Shown here in pieces: positions 7,839 through 17,624 of a DNA stretch of 33,569 bases. The notes beneath the pieces were generated by a model. The model saw only the letters and a list, made by a program, of their open reading frames with translations. It searched no databases and had not been told where the DNA came from. Source of the DNA: an uncultured Saprospiraceae bacterium (GTDB lineage Bacteria > Bacteroidota > Bacteroidia > Chitinophagales > Saprospiraceae). A program made the translations under genes and the position numbers. The DNA is taken from assembly GCA_937924495.1 (NCBI GenBank), contig CALDSS010000044.1:1-33569 (forward strand). The letters are read 5' to 3'. The first letter of the stretch is position 1. Every line of letters starts with the position of its first letter.

Positions 7839-10800
7839 ATGGTACGTAATTTACTCTTGCTTACGGTACTCTGTTTGGTTTCTACCATTACTATAGCTCA
7901 AACCTCGCTTGCAGGTAAGGTAACAGATGGAGAAACTTCAGAGCCAATCTTGTTTGGTAGCGTAGCACTTTACAAAGGTGGTAGTCTGGAGACAGGGGTT
8001 GAAACTGACATTGATGGCTTTTACAGTTTCGCCAATCTTGATCCGGGTACTTACGATGTGGAAGTTACTTATGTAGGGTACTCGCCTCAGCGAATCAACG
8101 GCGTGATTGTTTATGGGGGTCAAGCCAACAAACTAGACATTCAATTGGGTCAAGGTATTGATTTGGCAGAAGTAGTTGTAGTTGACTACAAAGTCCCTCT
8201 CATCAAACAAGATGAGACGACTTCTGGGCAAACATTGACTTCAGAACAATTGAAAAGACTTCCTACCCGTAACATCGGAGCCATTGCAGCAAATGCTGCA
8301 GGGGTATCTTCTGGCGATGAAGGCGATAATCTTTATATGAAAGGTTCGCGGAGTGCTTCTACTTTTTATATGGTAGATGGTATTCGTGTTCAAGGTAGTT
8401 TGGTTCCCGAATCTGATATAGATCAAATTCAGGTAGTAACGGGTGGTATCGAAGCACAGTATGGTGATGTGACGGGTGGTTTGATTAATATTACCACAAA
8501 AGGCCCATCCAAAGATTTCTCTGGTTCTTTTGAAGCAGAGACGTCTGAATTTTTGGATCCTTATCGCAACAGCCTGATTGGTGCAAGTATCAGTGGACCT
8601 ATCATTTCAAAGAAAGATGAGCTTGGCAACAAGAAATCTCTTTTAGGTTTCCGTTTATCAGGTCGTTACACTTATAGATATGATGATGATCCGCCTGCAA
8701 TTCCTGTTTATAGAGTAACGGATGAAAAATTAGCTGAACTAGAGGCTAATCCAGTAATTAATAGAGAGGGAGGTCAGGTAGTATCTGCTGAGGAATTGGT
8801 ATCTGCCGAAGATGTGCAGGAATTGGATGCTAAGCCATTCGAAAATAGAAATATTGTAAACCTTACGGCAAAATTAGATGCTCGATTGAGTGATGCAATT
8901 GATTTAACACTGACGGGGGCTTATGTTGAGAATGTGGATCGATTCACTCCAGGCTCCAGAGCTGATTGGAGAGTATTCAATAGCCACAACAACCCCTATA
9001 GAACAGATACAGATTATCGTGGAAATTTCCGTTTTCGACATCGTTTAGGAAGACAAGGTGTTTCTTCAGACGAGCAAAATGCAGCAAAAGCTCCGATTCA
9101 GAATTTTTCATACATTCTTCAATTAGGTTATGAAAAGAATTTTGAAAATAGAGAAGATGTAAGACATGAAGACCGTTTGTTTGATTATGGATACATCGGT
9201 CGTTGGGATTATGAATGGATACCTGCTTTTGATTTTGAGAATACTCCAAACGGAGTAATCGCAACACATTCGGATTATTCTCAAGACTTTTTGGGATATA
9301 CTCCCGGTACGGTCAATCCAGTTTTGGCAGCTTATAACAATGCGGCTGACCTCACCAACGATATTGAAATCTTAACCAGAAACGGTCAGGTTTCCACTCA
9401 GTTTGATAGAATGTTTGAGTACCATAGAAATGTAGGTTGGGTTTATAACCTTTTCAGAAAACAAGAAGAAGATACTCGTACTTTCAATATCACTGGTAAT
9501 TTTGATTTTGTTCCAGGTGGTTCTTCCAAATCGGGTCGCCACAATGTTCAGTTTGGATTGATGTACGAAGATAGAATTCAGAGAAGATTTGATGTAGAGC
9601 CATTCAACCTATGGCAGGTTGCTGATCAACAGGCCAATCGACACATTCTTGGTGTTGATACCTCCAATGTCGTTGATCAAATGATGTTGGACGTTGGGCC
9701 TAACCAAGTTCCAGTAGATATCTATGGTAGATTACTTGATACAGAGGCTTTTAGTGGTAACCGTTTCTACAGAAAAGTAAGAGAGGTAACAGGGCAGTCG
9801 TTAGATGAGTATGTAAATGTACATGCTTTAAGTCCTGATCAAATGAGCCTTGGACTGTTTAGTGCCCAAGAGCTAAATGATAATAATTATCTTGATTATT
9901 ATGGATATACTTATACGGGTGAAAAATTCAATGGTACTTTCGAAGATTTTTTCACGGCACGTGATGAAGATGGAATCAGAACTTTCCCGAATGCTCCCAA
10001 TAGACCTATCTATCAGGCAGCGTATATTCAGGATAAGTTTACTTTTAAAGACATCATTATGCGCTTAGGAGTTCGGGTAGAGCGCTTTGATGCAAATACC
10101 AAAGTATTGAAAGATCCATATTCATTGTATGAGATTATTGGATCAAGTGATTTTCATGGAAGCTTTGGAGGCGAAGCTCCTGCAAATATTGGAGATGACT
10201 TTAAAGTATATGTCACATCAGATGATGGTTCGGAAGTAAAAGCCTATCGTAATGGCGACCAATGGTATAGACCAAATGGGTCTCCAGTCAATAGTGGTGC
10301 TTTGATTTTCGAAAGTGGTAGTTTGGTGTTTCCAAAATTGAAAAATGTAAATGCGCGCACCAATGCCAACTACATCAAAGCAGAAGATTTTGATTTAGAT
10401 GCGTCTTTCAAAGATTATGAAGTTCAGTTAAATGTAATGCCTCGTTTGGCATTCTCTTTCCCAATTTCGGATGATGCGAACTTCTTTGCGCACTACGATG
10501 TATTAGTTCAGCGTCCAGCATCTAATAATATTGTGACACCTCTAAACTATTACTATTTCACTGAGAATTTTGAAAATGGTAGAAATGGTGTGCCGAAAAA
10601 TAATGCGAATTTATTGCCAGAGAAAACTATCGACTACGAAGTTGGATTCCAGCAAAAATTGAATAATACCTCGGCTATCAAGTTGGCTGCATATTACAAA
10701 GAGATTCGTAGTTTGATTCAACGTAGAACTTACCAATTCGTGAATACATTGAGTTCTTATGAAACGTATGATAATCAGGACTTTGGAACAGTAAAAGGAT

Positions 10801-11483
10801 TTACTTTCCAGTATGATTTGAGAAGAACTGGGAATGTTTCAGGTTTAGTTGGATATACTTTGCAGTTTGCAGATGGTACGGGTTCTGACCCTAACTCAAG
10901 CTCAGGAATATCCTCAAGAGAAAACTTGAGAACGCTATTCCCATTGAGTTTTGATGAGCGTCATAGAATAAATGCTTCTATTGATTACCGCTACAGATCA
11001 GGTAAGAAATACACGGGCCCCTCAATCTCTGGTATCGATTTATTTGCAAATGCAGGTTTGAATTTGCAAGCAGTAGCAGTTTCAGGTCGTCCATTTACCG
11101 CAAAAGAAGTTCCTGCTCAGTTTGATGGTGATGGTACTGTTGGAGCAATTAATGGTGCTCGCTTACCATGGAATACGACTTTAAACCTTAGAATTGATAA
11201 AGATTTCAAAGTTGGAGGTCCAAAAGGAATTAATGTCAATGCCTACTTACGTGTTTCCAACTTATTGAACACACGTAACTGGAGAAATGTGTATGCAGCA
11301 ACTGCTTCTCCAGAAAACGATGGATTTCTTGAGTCTTCAAGAGGCCAATCTGTTATCAACAGTTTGAATGCTTCTAATAGAGATTTGGACATTTTCTTCT
11401 CCTCTTATCAATGGAGATTATTGAATCCTAATTTTTATAGTCAACCACGTAGAATTTTCCTTGGGCTTTCTTTTGGATTCTGA
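7839..11483 (+). CDS. TonB-dependent outer-membrane receptor
   Basis: A 1214-residue outer-membrane barrel. The signal peptide MVRNLLLLTVLCLVSTITIA is followed by Gln21. Residues about 24-110 form a carboxypeptidase-regulatory-like beta domain (GKVTDGETSEPILFGSV, then DGFYSFANLDPGTYDVEVTYVGY). The plug follows (about 125-220), with LKRLPTRNIGAIAANAAGV, FYMVDGIRV and YGDVTGGLINITTKG. The remainder is barrel and ends in a terminal aromatic (IFLGLSFGF), as expected for BAM-inserted proteins. No SusD-like lipoprotein is next to it. It is instead followed by a large T9SS-type cargo gene and a PorV-like gene, so it is not a standard glycan-uptake SusC. The substrate is unknown. It is first in a three-gene operon. 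Confidence 0.95.
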   Translation: MVRNLLLLTVLCLVSTITIAQTSLAGKVTDGETSEPILFGSVALYKGGSLETGVETDIDGFYSFANLDPGTYDVEVTYVGYSPQRINGVIVYGGQANKLDIQLGQGIDLAEVVVVDYKVPLIKQDETTSGQTLTSEQLKRLPTRNIGAIAANAAGVSSGDEGDNLYMKGSRSASTFYMVDGIRVQGSLVPESDIDQIQVVTGGIEAQYGDVTGGLINITTKGPSKDFSGSFEAETSEFLDPYRNSLIGASISGPIISKKDELGNKKSLLGFRLSGRYTYRYDDDPPAIPVYRVTDEKLAELEANPVINREGGQVVSAEELVSAEDVQELDAKPFENRNIVNLTAKLDARLSDAIDLTLTGAYVENVDRFTPGSRADWRVFNSHNNPYRTDTDYRGNFRFRHRLGRQGVSSDEQNAAKAPIQNFSYILQLGYEKNFENREDVRHEDRLFDYGYIGRWDYEWIPAFDFENTPNGVIATHSDYSQDFLGYTPGTVNPVLAAYNNAADLTNDIEILTRNGQVSTQFDRMFEYHRNVGWVYNLFRKQEEDTRTFNITGNFDFVPGGSSKSGRHNVQFGLMYEDRIQRRFDVEPFNLWQVADQQANRHILGVDTSNVVDQMMLDVGPNQVPVDIYGRLLDTEAFSGNRFYRKVREVTGQSLDEYVNVHALSPDQMSLGLFSAQELNDNNYLDYYGYTYTGEKFNGTFEDFFTARDEDGIRTFPNAPNRPIYQAAYIQDKFTFKDIIMRLGVRVERFDANTKVLKDPYSLYEIIGSSDFHGSFGGEAPANIGDDFKVYVTSDDGSEVKAYRNGDQWYRPNGSPVNSGALIFESGSLVFPKLKNVNARTNANYIKAEDFDLDASFKDYEVQLNVMPRLAFSFPISDDANFFAHYDVLVQRPASNNIVTPLNYYYFTENFENGRNGVPKNNANLLPEKTIDYEVGFQQKLNNTSAIKLAAYYKEIRSLIQRRTYQFVNTLSSYETYDNQDFGTVKGFTFQYDLRRTGNVSGLVGYTLQFADGTGSDPNSSSGISSRENLRTLFPLSFDERHRINASIDYRYRSGKKYTGPSISGIDLFANAGLNLQAVAVSGRPFTAKEVPAQFDGDGTVGAINGARLPWNTTLNLRIDKDFKVGGPKGINVNAYLRVSNLLNTRNWRNVYAATASPENDGFLESSRGQSVINSLNASNRDLDIFFSSYQWRLLNPNFYSQPRRIFLGLSFGF

Positions 11484-11498
11484 TTTTTTGTAAAAATG

Positions 11499-11514
11499 TG
11501 GTTTTCCTAAACCA
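11499..11514 (+). repeat. Small intercistronic hairpin after the TonB receptor gene
   Basis: TGGTTT and AAACCA form a 6-bp stem with a 4-nt loop, 15 nt after the receptor stop codon. It lacks a T-run and is weak as a terminator. It may be an RNA stability or processing element within the operon. Confidence 0.35.
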
Positions 11515-11564
11515 AGGATTATTTTGAAATTTGAATATTAAAAAATTATAAAACAATAAAATAA

Positions 11565-14500
11565 ATGGTCGTTATGAAAAAAATTAGACTATTTCTTTTA
11601 GGGATGTTGAGTTTGGGAGTAGTGCATATAGCGCTGGCTCACGTACCTGACACCCAAAAAGCAGCTGACACAAGAAGAACCGTCCAGTTTAGAGGCGGTG
11701 ACTGTGCTCCAGCAACAAAACAAATTGACCAAGAAATCAATAACGTTCGTGCTCGTCTTTTGAATGGAGGTGATGTTTGGTGGGATACGGACAATGGTCG
11801 TTACATTGTACCGAAAGTGGCTCCAGGGCAACCTGAAGTTTCTTCACTATTTGCCGGTGCCGTTTGGATTGGTGGTATTGACCCAGGAGGTAGTTTGAAA
11901 TTAGCAGCCAAAGCGTATGGTTCTGGTTCTGGTCAAACAGACTTTTACCCAGGTCCTTTGAATCAGTTTACGGGTACAACAGATAGAGAGACTTGTGCCA
12001 ACTGGGATAGGTTTTTCAAAGTTTTAGCTTCTGAAATCGAAGAGCATTTATCTTTATTAGCAAGAGCTGAAAAAGGAGAAATCGTTTATACCGATGAAAT
12101 GATTCCTGCAGGAGTAAGAGGATGGCCTGCAAAGGGGAATCCTTATTTCTTGGATGAATGGGGATTTGAGTTGCCAGCTTCTGGTCAAGGATTGGCTGGT
12201 TTCTTCGATTCAGAACCGTTGGATGATGTTTATGATCCTCTACAAGGTGATTTTCCTACTATTCAAATCATTGGCTGTATTGATTATACTCAAGAGGGCA
12301 TAGATCCTCAGTTTGCGGATGAGATGATCTTCTGGGTATATAACGATGCAGGTGGGGTGCATACGGAGTCAACGGCGGATCCAATCCAAATGGAAATTCA
12401 GGTGCAAACTTTTGCATACGCTACAAATGATGACATTAATAATATGACCTTCCAGCGTTATAAATTGATTAATCGTGCAGTAGAGGATATCCGTGATTGT
12501 TACTTCTCAATGTGGGCCGATCCAGATTTAGGATGTTATACGGATGATTACATTGGTTGTGACTCTACTCGTTCTTTAATGTACGTTTATAATCAAGATG
12601 CGGCCGATGGTCAAACAGGGACTACTTGTCCAGGTGGTGTAAATACTTATGGTACAGAGATTCCAATTTTAGGTATTGATTACTTCCGTGGACCAAGAGG
12701 TGAAAGTGATGAGCCAGAGAGAGATTCGTTAGGAAATCCAAGAATTGATCCTTTAACTCTTGATACTATTTTCAAAGTAGTAGAGTTAGGAATGTCATCT
12801 TTTACTTACTATAACAACCCATCTGTGGGTACTTGGCCCGCCGGTACAACAGATCCTCAGACAGCTGAAGAGTACTATAATTATATCACAGGTCGTTGGC
12901 GTGATGGTTCACCTTACCAAGTTGGAGGTAGTGGTTACCAAACGGGAGGACAGAATGTTAATTATGCTTTCACTGATGCTCCAAATTGTACAGATCCAAG
13001 TTGTTGGTCAATGTGTACTGCAAATTTGGGTGAAGGTGATAGACGAACACTTCAGGCTACTGGGCCATTTAAGTTGAAGCCTGGTGATGTAAATGAGTTG
13101 ATAGTTGGTGTGGTTTGGTTGCCAGAACAAGATTATCCATGTCCAGATATTACGCCTTTACAAACAGCCGACGATATAGCACAATCATTGTTTAATAACT
13201 GTTTCGATATTACAGATGGGCCAGATGCTCCAGATGTAGATTGGTTGGAGTTAGATAGAGAGATTGTAGGTGTTTTGACAAACGATGAAGAAACCTCTAA
13301 TAATGCTTTCGAAGCTTATGAAGAAGTGGATTTGAATGCACCAGATGGTATTTCAGATGAAGCAAAGACGTACCGTTTCGAAGGTTATAAAGTTTACCAG
13401 TTGGAAAGTGCAAATATTTCAGTTACTGAGTTAGACGACCCTTCTAAGGCTTCTTTGGTTTATCAATCAGATGTTGATAACGAAATAGGTTTGATCTACA
13501 ACTGGACTGCAGTTGACAACCCAAATCAAGGTCAGCCGGATATTTGGGTGCCAGAAGAGCAAGTAATGGTTCCTAATCCTAATGGAGGAATTAGGCATAC
13601 CTTCAAATTGACTGAAGACTTCTTTGCAGAGTCAACCGATACAAGATTGGTCAATCATAAGAAGTACTACTATATGTCTATCGCTTATGCGCACAATGAA
13701 TATGCTCCTTACGACGCATTTGCCAATGGTGGAGTGGGTGCTGGACAACGTAAGCCTTACTTAGAAGGACGTAGAAATATTAAGACTTATACCGTAATTC
13801 CAAGACCTCAAGTATATGAGGTGTTAAATTCAGAATACGGTGAAAGTGTACAAATTACGAGATTGGACGGAGAGGGTGTTGGTTCCAACTTCCTTGACAT
13901 GACAGGTGAGTCACGCGAAGCAATCATTTCTGGAACTTTTGATGGAAAAATCACCTATAAAGAAGGTAGAGGACCATTTGATGTTACAGTTTATAATCCA
14001 TTAGATGTTGTTGATGGAAACTTCGAACTGAAATTGGTTGATGGAGATACGAATGATAATGATTTAGAAGATAATGCAAATTGGGTATTGACTAATCTTG
14101 ATAATCCATCTCAGGTTATTGAATCTGATCAAGGTATTGCAGGTTTGAACGAGCAGATTATTCCAGAATTTGGATTCTCAATTGCTATTAAAGATGGTTT
14201 GCTTCCTGGTAACTTTAGAGACCAGAATCCGGAAGGAGATCCAAGCAATGGAGCTGTTGGTTATGAAGAAGAGTATATGGATGCTACTGGCGATAGCTGG
14301 TTCTCAGGTATCCCTGATGGATTTTCACCAGAAGGCGTTGCTGCACCACCAGATTGGTTTAACTATATTTTGAACGGTGCAAATGAGCCAGATTTCCAAT
14401 GGGATCCAACTCAAACCCTATCTACGCTTGGTACAGGAATTTTTACACCATATTTCTTGGCGGACTATAGAACTGCTGATAGGCCAATTCCTTTTATTAC

Positions 14501-15710
14501 GCCAGCGTGGACAACACAAGGAGGCTTGGTAAGACAACAAATGTCTTTGGAAGACTTGAACAATGTTGATATCGTATTTACCAGCGATAAATCAAAATGG
14601 AGCCGTTGTGTAATAATTGAGTCTTCTTCCCCTCAACTTACGCAGTTTGGTTTTATGACTGAAAGTAATAGAAATCACTTTGACCTTCGTGGCGCCCCTT
14701 CAGTTGGAAAAGAAGATGCTGATGGTGACGGGCTACCTGACCCAGATGGTGATGGAGAAGGAATGGGATGGTTTCCAGGTTATGCCGTTGATGTAGAAAC
14801 TGGTGAAAGACTGAATATCTTCTTTGGAGAAGCTTCTATCTATAGATGTAATGAACCATTTTTTGATCAATTCCTGAATGCTTGTGGAGCAGGTGTTTTC
14901 GATAACAATGCCCCTACAGGAGCCGACATGATGTGGAATCCAACTTCTCAAGGAGGTCTTTTATCAGTTGATCAAAGTTTCTTAACACCTGATGCAACTT
15001 GGATTGCAATTACTGGTGGACATCATTTTATCTACGTTACCAAGCAGCCTTATGATGGTTGTATCCAGCTAAGAGATCAATTAAGAGCAGGAGTAAATCC
15101 ATTATTCAAAGCTCGTGCTTTTGGTGATGTGACTTGGAATGGATATCCAATGTTGGCTACTGGTACTGAACTCAATAGTTATGCAGATGGATTGATTCCA
15201 AACGACCTAGTCGTCAAATTGAGGGTAGATAATCCATTTGATCTTGCAGAAGGAGTTGGTTCCAATAATAACTACCCAACTTACCAATTTACAATTGCTG
15301 GAAAAGGTGCAACAGATGTTGAAGGCATTGCAGAAAAAGAATCTGTATTGGATAATGTGAACGTTGTTCCAAATCCATACTACGGGTTCTCTCCTTATGA
15401 GACTTCACAGTTTGCAACGACCGTAAAAATTACCAATCTACCTGCTGAATGCTTGGTGACAATCTATACATTGGATGGTAAATTTATCAGACAATATAAT
15501 AGAGCTGAAGTTGGACAGGTACCGATTGGAGGTAATAGAGCAATTGAACAGACTCAGATTAATCCAGATTTGGAATGGGATTTACGTAATAATAAAGGTA
15601 TCCCAGTTGCATCAGGAATCTATCTGATTCATATTGATTCGCCTGAATATGGAGAGCGTGTATTGAAGTGGTTTGGTATCGCGAGACAATATGATCCATC
15701 AGGATTATAA
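11565..15710 (+). CDS. Large secreted protein with T9SS-like C-terminal sorting domain
   Basis: A 1381-residue exported protein. The signal peptide ends near Ala25 (VVHIALA). The body is rich in Asp, Gly, Tyr, Trp and Cys, without a catalytic motif I recognise. A Ca-binding-like run, DADGDGLPDPDGDGEG, sits near residues 1051-1066. The last 115 or so residues resemble a T9SS type A-like domain: VVPNPYYGFSPYE, then ITNLPAECLVTIYTLDGKFIR, then LRNNKGIPVASGIYLIHI. The end, RVLKWFGIARQYDPSGL, runs further than the usual terminus. The protein is probably passed through T9SS to the cell surface. The start at 11565 has an A-rich upstream region; Met4 (11574) is possible. It lies between a TonB receptor and a PorV-like barrel gene, suggesting a shared complex. 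Confidence 0.88.
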   Translation: MVVMKKIRLFLLGMLSLGVVHIALAHVPDTQKAADTRRTVQFRGGDCAPATKQIDQEINNVRARLLNGGDVWWDTDNGRYIVPKVAPGQPEVSSLFAGAVWIGGIDPGGSLKLAAKAYGSGSGQTDFYPGPLNQFTGTTDRETCANWDRFFKVLASEIEEHLSLLARAEKGEIVYTDEMIPAGVRGWPAKGNPYFLDEWGFELPASGQGLAGFFDSEPLDDVYDPLQGDFPTIQIIGCIDYTQEGIDPQFADEMIFWVYNDAGGVHTESTADPIQMEIQVQTFAYATNDDINNMTFQRYKLINRAVEDIRDCYFSMWADPDLGCYTDDYIGCDSTRSLMYVYNQDAADGQTGTTCPGGVNTYGTEIPILGIDYFRGPRGESDEPERDSLGNPRIDPLTLDTIFKVVELGMSSFTYYNNPSVGTWPAGTTDPQTAEEYYNYITGRWRDGSPYQVGGSGYQTGGQNVNYAFTDAPNCTDPSCWSMCTANLGEGDRRTLQATGPFKLKPGDVNELIVGVVWLPEQDYPCPDITPLQTADDIAQSLFNNCFDITDGPDAPDVDWLELDREIVGVLTNDEETSNNAFEAYEEVDLNAPDGISDEAKTYRFEGYKVYQLESANISVTELDDPSKASLVYQSDVDNEIGLIYNWTAVDNPNQGQPDIWVPEEQVMVPNPNGGIRHTFKLTEDFFAESTDTRLVNHKKYYYMSIAYAHNEYAPYDAFANGGVGAGQRKPYLEGRRNIKTYTVIPRPQVYEVLNSEYGESVQITRLDGEGVGSNFLDMTGESREAIISGTFDGKITYKEGRGPFDVTVYNPLDVVDGNFELKLVDGDTNDNDLEDNANWVLTNLDNPSQVIESDQGIAGLNEQIIPEFGFSIAIKDGLLPGNFRDQNPEGDPSNGAVGYEEEYMDATGDSWFSGIPDGFSPEGVAAPPDWFNYILNGANEPDFQWDPTQTLSTLGTGIFTPYFLADYRTADRPIPFITPAWTTQGGLVRQQMSLEDLNNVDIVFTSDKSKWSRCVIIESSSPQLTQFGFMTESNRNHFDLRGAPSVGKEDADGDGLPDPDGDGEGMGWFPGYAVDVETGERLNIFFGEASIYRCNEPFFDQFLNACGAGVFDNNAPTGADMMWNPTSQGGLLSVDQSFLTPDATWIAITGGHHFIYVTKQPYDGCIQLRDQLRAGVNPLFKARAFGDVTWNGYPMLATGTELNSYADGLIPNDLVVKLRVDNPFDLAEGVGSNNNYPTYQFTIAGKGATDVEGIAEKESVLDNVNVVPNPYYGFSPYETSQFATTVKITNLPAECLVTIYTLDGKFIRQYNRAEVGQVPIGGNRAIEQTQINPDLEWDLRNNKGIPVASGIYLIHIDSPEYGERVLKWFGIARQYDPSGL

Positions 15711-15722
15711 AATTTAATACGA

Positions 15723-15755
15723 AAACAGGAGTGTAGCATTGCTACATTCCTGTTT
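15723..15755 (+). repeat. Strong hairpin between cargo and PorV-like genes
   Basis: A 15-bp stem (15723-15737 with 15741-15755, one G-T wobble) and a 3-nt loop, starting 12 nt after the cargo stop. AT-rich sequence follows but no continuous T-run. It could be a partial terminator that lowers PorV-like expression relative to the upstream genes, or an mRNA-stabilising 3' end. Confidence 0.75.
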
Positions 15756-15787
15756 ATCAAATTTTTAAAAGAAAAATTTTCATAAAT

Positions 15788-16888
15788 ATGAAAAACCTGT
15801 TTTATACACTTTTGATGCTTTTAGGTGCTAGTGTCGTTTTTGCGGGAAACCCTGATAGACAGGGGGAGGCAGGAGCCTATGAGTTGTTGATGAATCCTTG
15901 GGCAAGAAGTGCCGGTTTACACACGATGAATACTTCTTTCATCAGTGGAGTAGAAGCACTACGACTAAACCCAGCTGGATTAACCAGAATCAATAAGACT
16001 GAATTGTCAGTTGGAAGTTCGCGCTATTTGGTTGGTACTGAAATTTTAATGAATTCCTTTGGTATTGCACAACGTACTAAAAGCGGTGCTTTTGGTGTAA
16101 GCGTAATGACTGTAAACTTTGGAGACATTCCAACTACTACTGCCGATCAGCCAGCTGGTACGGGTGGTACTTTTTCTCCCAGTTGGTCTAATATTGGTCT
16201 TTCTTATGCACACCTATTCGAAAACAAAGTTTCTGTTGGAATAACGGGTAGAGGAGTAATAGAAAGTACTTCTGATGTATCTGCATTTGGTATTGCTATC
16301 GACGCTGGTGTGCAATATGTTGCGGGTGCTGAGGATGAAATCAAGTTCGGTATTTCTTTGAGAAATGTAGGTACTCCAATGACTTTCAGAGGTCAGGGAG
16401 TTGCAGTAACGCGTCCTGCTCCAAACGCTGAAGGAAATTTTGACTTGACTTACTACCAACGTAGCCAAGATTTTGAATTGCCTTCTGCTTTGAATATTGG
16501 AGTTTCTTATGACTTGTTATTCAAAAAAGCTACAAGCGCTATAGTTGACGATAGTGAAGCGAAAAAGCAAAAATCAATGAATGGCTCTCGATTAACCTTC
16601 GCAGCTAATTTCACAGCTAACTCGTTCTCTCGTGATCAGATAGGAGCAGGAGTTGAATTTGCTCTAAATGATATGTTCATGTTGAGAGGTGCTTACAAAT
16701 ATGAAATTGGTACGGGTACAAATGATGCTGTTGATGAAGCACCACTTTATACTGGTCCTTCTGGCGGAGTTACAGTACAAGTGCCAATGAGCAAAAAAGG
16801 TACTTCAAAATTGGCGATTGATTATGCCTACAGAGTAACTAAATTGTTTGATGGAACTCACAATATTGGAGTTCGATTGAATCTGTAA
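15788..16888 (+). CDS. PorV/PorQ-family outer-membrane protein
   Basis: A 366-residue beta-barrel with signal peptide MKNLFYTLLMLLGASVVFAG. The N-terminal mature part (AGAYELLMNPWARSAGL, then ISGVEALRLNPAGLTRI) is the hallmark of the PorV/PorQ family of FadL-like barrels. The body alternates beta strands (FGVSVMTVNFGDIP, VSVGITGRGVIE, KFGISLRNVGTPMTF) and ends IGVRLNL. Family members such as PorV collect T9SS substrates from the translocon and carry them to the attachment complex. Placement directly after a T9SS-type cargo gene suggests a dedicated partner for that cargo. It is last in the operon and is followed by a strong terminator. Confidence 0.88.
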   Translation: MKNLFYTLLMLLGASVVFAGNPDRQGEAGAYELLMNPWARSAGLHTMNTSFISGVEALRLNPAGLTRINKTELSVGSSRYLVGTEILMNSFGIAQRTKSGAFGVSVMTVNFGDIPTTTADQPAGTGGTFSPSWSNIGLSYAHLFENKVSVGITGRGVIESTSDVSAFGIAIDAGVQYVAGAEDEIKFGISLRNVGTPMTFRGQGVAVTRPAPNAEGNFDLTYYQRSQDFELPSALNIGVSYDLLFKKATSAIVDDSEAKKQKSMNGSRLTFAANFTANSFSRDQIGAGVEFALNDMFMLRGAYKYEIGTGTNDAVDEAPLYTGPSGGVTVQVPMSKKGTSKLAIDYAYRVTKLFDGTHNIGVRLNL

Positions 16889-16972
16889 AACAACTCCACA
16901 ACTTAAAAAAGCGAAATAGTCTTCAAAACTTCCATTTTTAGTCTATTCTGCTTAATTTTGGCGTACACAATT

Positions 16973-17012
16973 AAACGAGAACGTTTTCACAATGCTGAAA
17001 ACGTTCTCGTTT
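16973..17012 (+). terminator. Intrinsic terminator of the TonB receptor/PorV operon
   Basis: A perfect 17-bp stem (16973-16989 with 16996-17012) and 6-nt loop, about 85 nt after the PorV-like stop and followed by CTTTAAAT. The stem starts in AAA and ends in TTT, so it would also work on the other strand. Confidence 0.85.
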
Positions 17013-17079
17013 CTTTAAATACTCCTACCTAATATTTTTCTTTATTGGTGTCGGAATTTTTTAATAAAACATATCAATT

Positions 17080-17553
17080 ATGTCAAGCTATAACTATTTG
17101 ACGAAGGATGGATATAAGAGAATTAGCGAAGAGCTAGATACATTGAAGACGGATGGTAGAAAAAAAGCTGCGCAGGATATTGCCGAAGCAAGAGCGCAAG
17201 GCGACCTTTCTGAGAATGCTGAATATGATGCGGCCAAAGATGCTCAAGGTATGTTAGAGTTACGTATCAATGAATTAGAGAAAATACTAGCAAATGCCCG
17301 AATGATTGATGAGGATAACATTGACACCTCAAAGTGTTCTATCCTTACAAATGTTACCATTAAGAACGTAAAGAACGGCCGCGAAGCCACCTACAAACTA
17401 GTCTCTGAATCAGAAGCTGATTTGAAGGCAAAAAAGATTTCGATCTCTAGCCCTATGGGCAAGGGTTTGCTTGGAAAAGAAGTTGGAGATATTGCTGATG
17501 TAGTAACCCCAGGAGGTGCTGTTCAGTTTGAAATTATGAATATTACGCTATAA
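17080..17553 (+). CDS. greA: Transcription elongation factor GreA
   Basis: Rescues backtracked RNA polymerase by stimulating cleavage of the nascent RNA in the secondary channel. The 157-residue length is normal. The N-terminal coiled coil carries the tip motif QGDLSENAEYDAAKDAQG, with acidic Asp42 and Glu45 in the positions that coordinate catalytic Mg2+. The C-terminal FKBP-like domain contains ISSPMGKGLLGKEVGDIADV. It precedes a HIT-family gene, with a hairpin between. Confidence 0.97.
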   Translation: MSSYNYLTKDGYKRISEELDTLKTDGRKKAAQDIAEARAQGDLSENAEYDAAKDAQGMLELRINELEKILANARMIDEDNIDTSKCSILTNVTIKNVKNGREATYKLVSESEADLKAKKISISSPMGKGLLGKEVGDIADVVTPGGAVQFEIMNITL

Positions 17554-17565
17554 TATTTTATCCTT

Positions 17566-17606
17566 CAATTAGTAGGAGTGGTTCGTGGAATGACCCCTAC
17601 TAATTG
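17566..17606 (+). repeat. Hairpin between greA and the HIT gene
   Basis: CAATTAGTAGG (17566-17576) pairs perfectly with CCTACTAATTG (17596-17606), an 11-bp stem with a 19-nt loop. It is followed by AAAACAATTCC rather than a T-run. It may mark the greA 3' end or sit in the HIT gene leader. Its right arm overlaps a possible TTG codon, which argues against a start there. Confidence 0.6.
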
Positions 17607-17624
17607 AAAACAATTCCCTTGACC

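Noticed and set aside
7839-11483. SusC-type glycan-uptake receptor
   Set aside because: No SusD-like gene or glycoside hydrolase is adjacent; the neighbours are T9SS-type genes.
17604-17624. TTG start for the HIT gene
   Set aside because: It lies in a hairpin arm and adds seven residues absent from the usual family N-terminus; ATG 17625 is better.
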